DNA of 64,000 bases from Thereva unica (taxonomy: Eukaryota; Arthropoda; Insecta; Diptera; Therevidae), in assembly GCA_949987705.1 (NCBI GenBank), contig OX465283.1:92491813-92555812 (forward strand), written 5' to 3'. Shown one piece after another: positions 63,795-64,000 of the stretch; position 1 is the first letter of the stretch, and each line of letters starts with the position of its first letter. Made by a program: the position numbers and the translations under genes. Under the pieces are notes generated by a model. The model did no database searches and was not told where the DNA came from. It saw only the letters and a list, made by a program, of their open reading frames with translations.

Positions 63795-64000
63795 TATTTA
63801 CATTAATGAACATAAGATTAACAGGCTCAAATCGGCCATAATTGGTGTTAGAGGAGTTGATGTGTAAGAGCGGTGGTCCTCTCAGATTGTATCGGCTCTC
63901 TCTAAACGACGCACGGCGCCTTAGAAAACCTGAGTCGTCACGTCCATTAAGAAGCTGGTGGACGAAAACAACATCGGCCACCTCACGACGCTTGTGGAGA
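63795..64000 (-). pseudogene. LINE reverse transcriptase, C-terminal end (runs off the window)
   Basis: The minus strand reads LHKRREVADVVFVHQLLNG, SGFLRRRASFRESRYNLRG and SSNTNYGRFEPVNLMF. This is the conserved tail after the thumb of Jockey/CR1-type RTs (an R....D..F...L.NG and N...P..R..R pattern). The reading frame then runs into the TA/CA tract. The rest lies beyond 64000. It is a different LINE from the 57.4-kb copy. Confidence 0.7.

Overview
The window reads as a transposable-element graveyard from an arthropod, most likely an insect. No host protein-coding gene is recognisable. Element types seen: BEL/Pao and Ty3/Gypsy LTR retrotransposons, Jockey/CR1-like, RTE and LOA/I-like LINEs, Helitrons and a Helentron/HINE-like family, hAT, pogo-like and probable PIF/Harbinger pieces, and many long-TIR or fold-back MITEs. 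The background is AT-rich. The species cannot be named from this.

Layout. 0-5 kb: the 3' end and LTR of a BEL/Pao element sit in a Jockey/CR1-like LINE copy, which is itself split by an RTE element; an imperfect palindromic element follows. 5-9 kb: a hAT-type element with a perfect 8-bp target duplication (5085-6438) and a decayed Helitron replicase fragment (minus). 9-14.2 kb: a HINE-like element interrupted by a Mag-like Ty3/Gypsy element (9746-14138) whose two 229-bp LTRs look identical. 14.2-34.8 kb: sparse remnants, including LOA endonuclease, fold-backs, a TIR element carrying LINE endonuclease sequence, a second hAT (22960-24108) hosting a second HINE copy, a third HINE copy, a LOA-like LINE with an RNase H domain (29.4-31.35 kb, minus) and RTE fragments. 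34829-37835: a Helitron filled with about 20 units of a 118-bp minisatellite. 39.4-41.1 kb: a cluster of TIR and fold-back MITEs.

41.4-59.7 kb is one LINE exploded by later insertions: a 1.7-kb solo LTR, then a full Ty3/Gypsy element on the minus strand (44239-57440, TSD ACTG) with open gag and pol. Its right LTR was hit again by a 2.4-kb Helitron and by a 558-bp TIR element that left no target duplication. The intact left LTR gives the empty site for both, so insertion order and termini can be read directly. Gag-pol has a strong candidate -1 frameshift signal: heptamer GGGAAAC in frame, an 8-nt spacer and a possible H-type pseudoknot.

59.8-63.6 kb: a pogo-like transposase fragment, then a transposon with TIRs of roughly 640 bp. 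Its decayed protein has a GCDTTS motif, a DPEEWGW motif and a Cys-rich tail, and it carries two further nested MITEs. A long (CA)n/(TA)n tract and the C-terminal end of another LINE (minus) close the window. The elements are linked by nesting and by mobilisation in trans, not by a shared host pathway.
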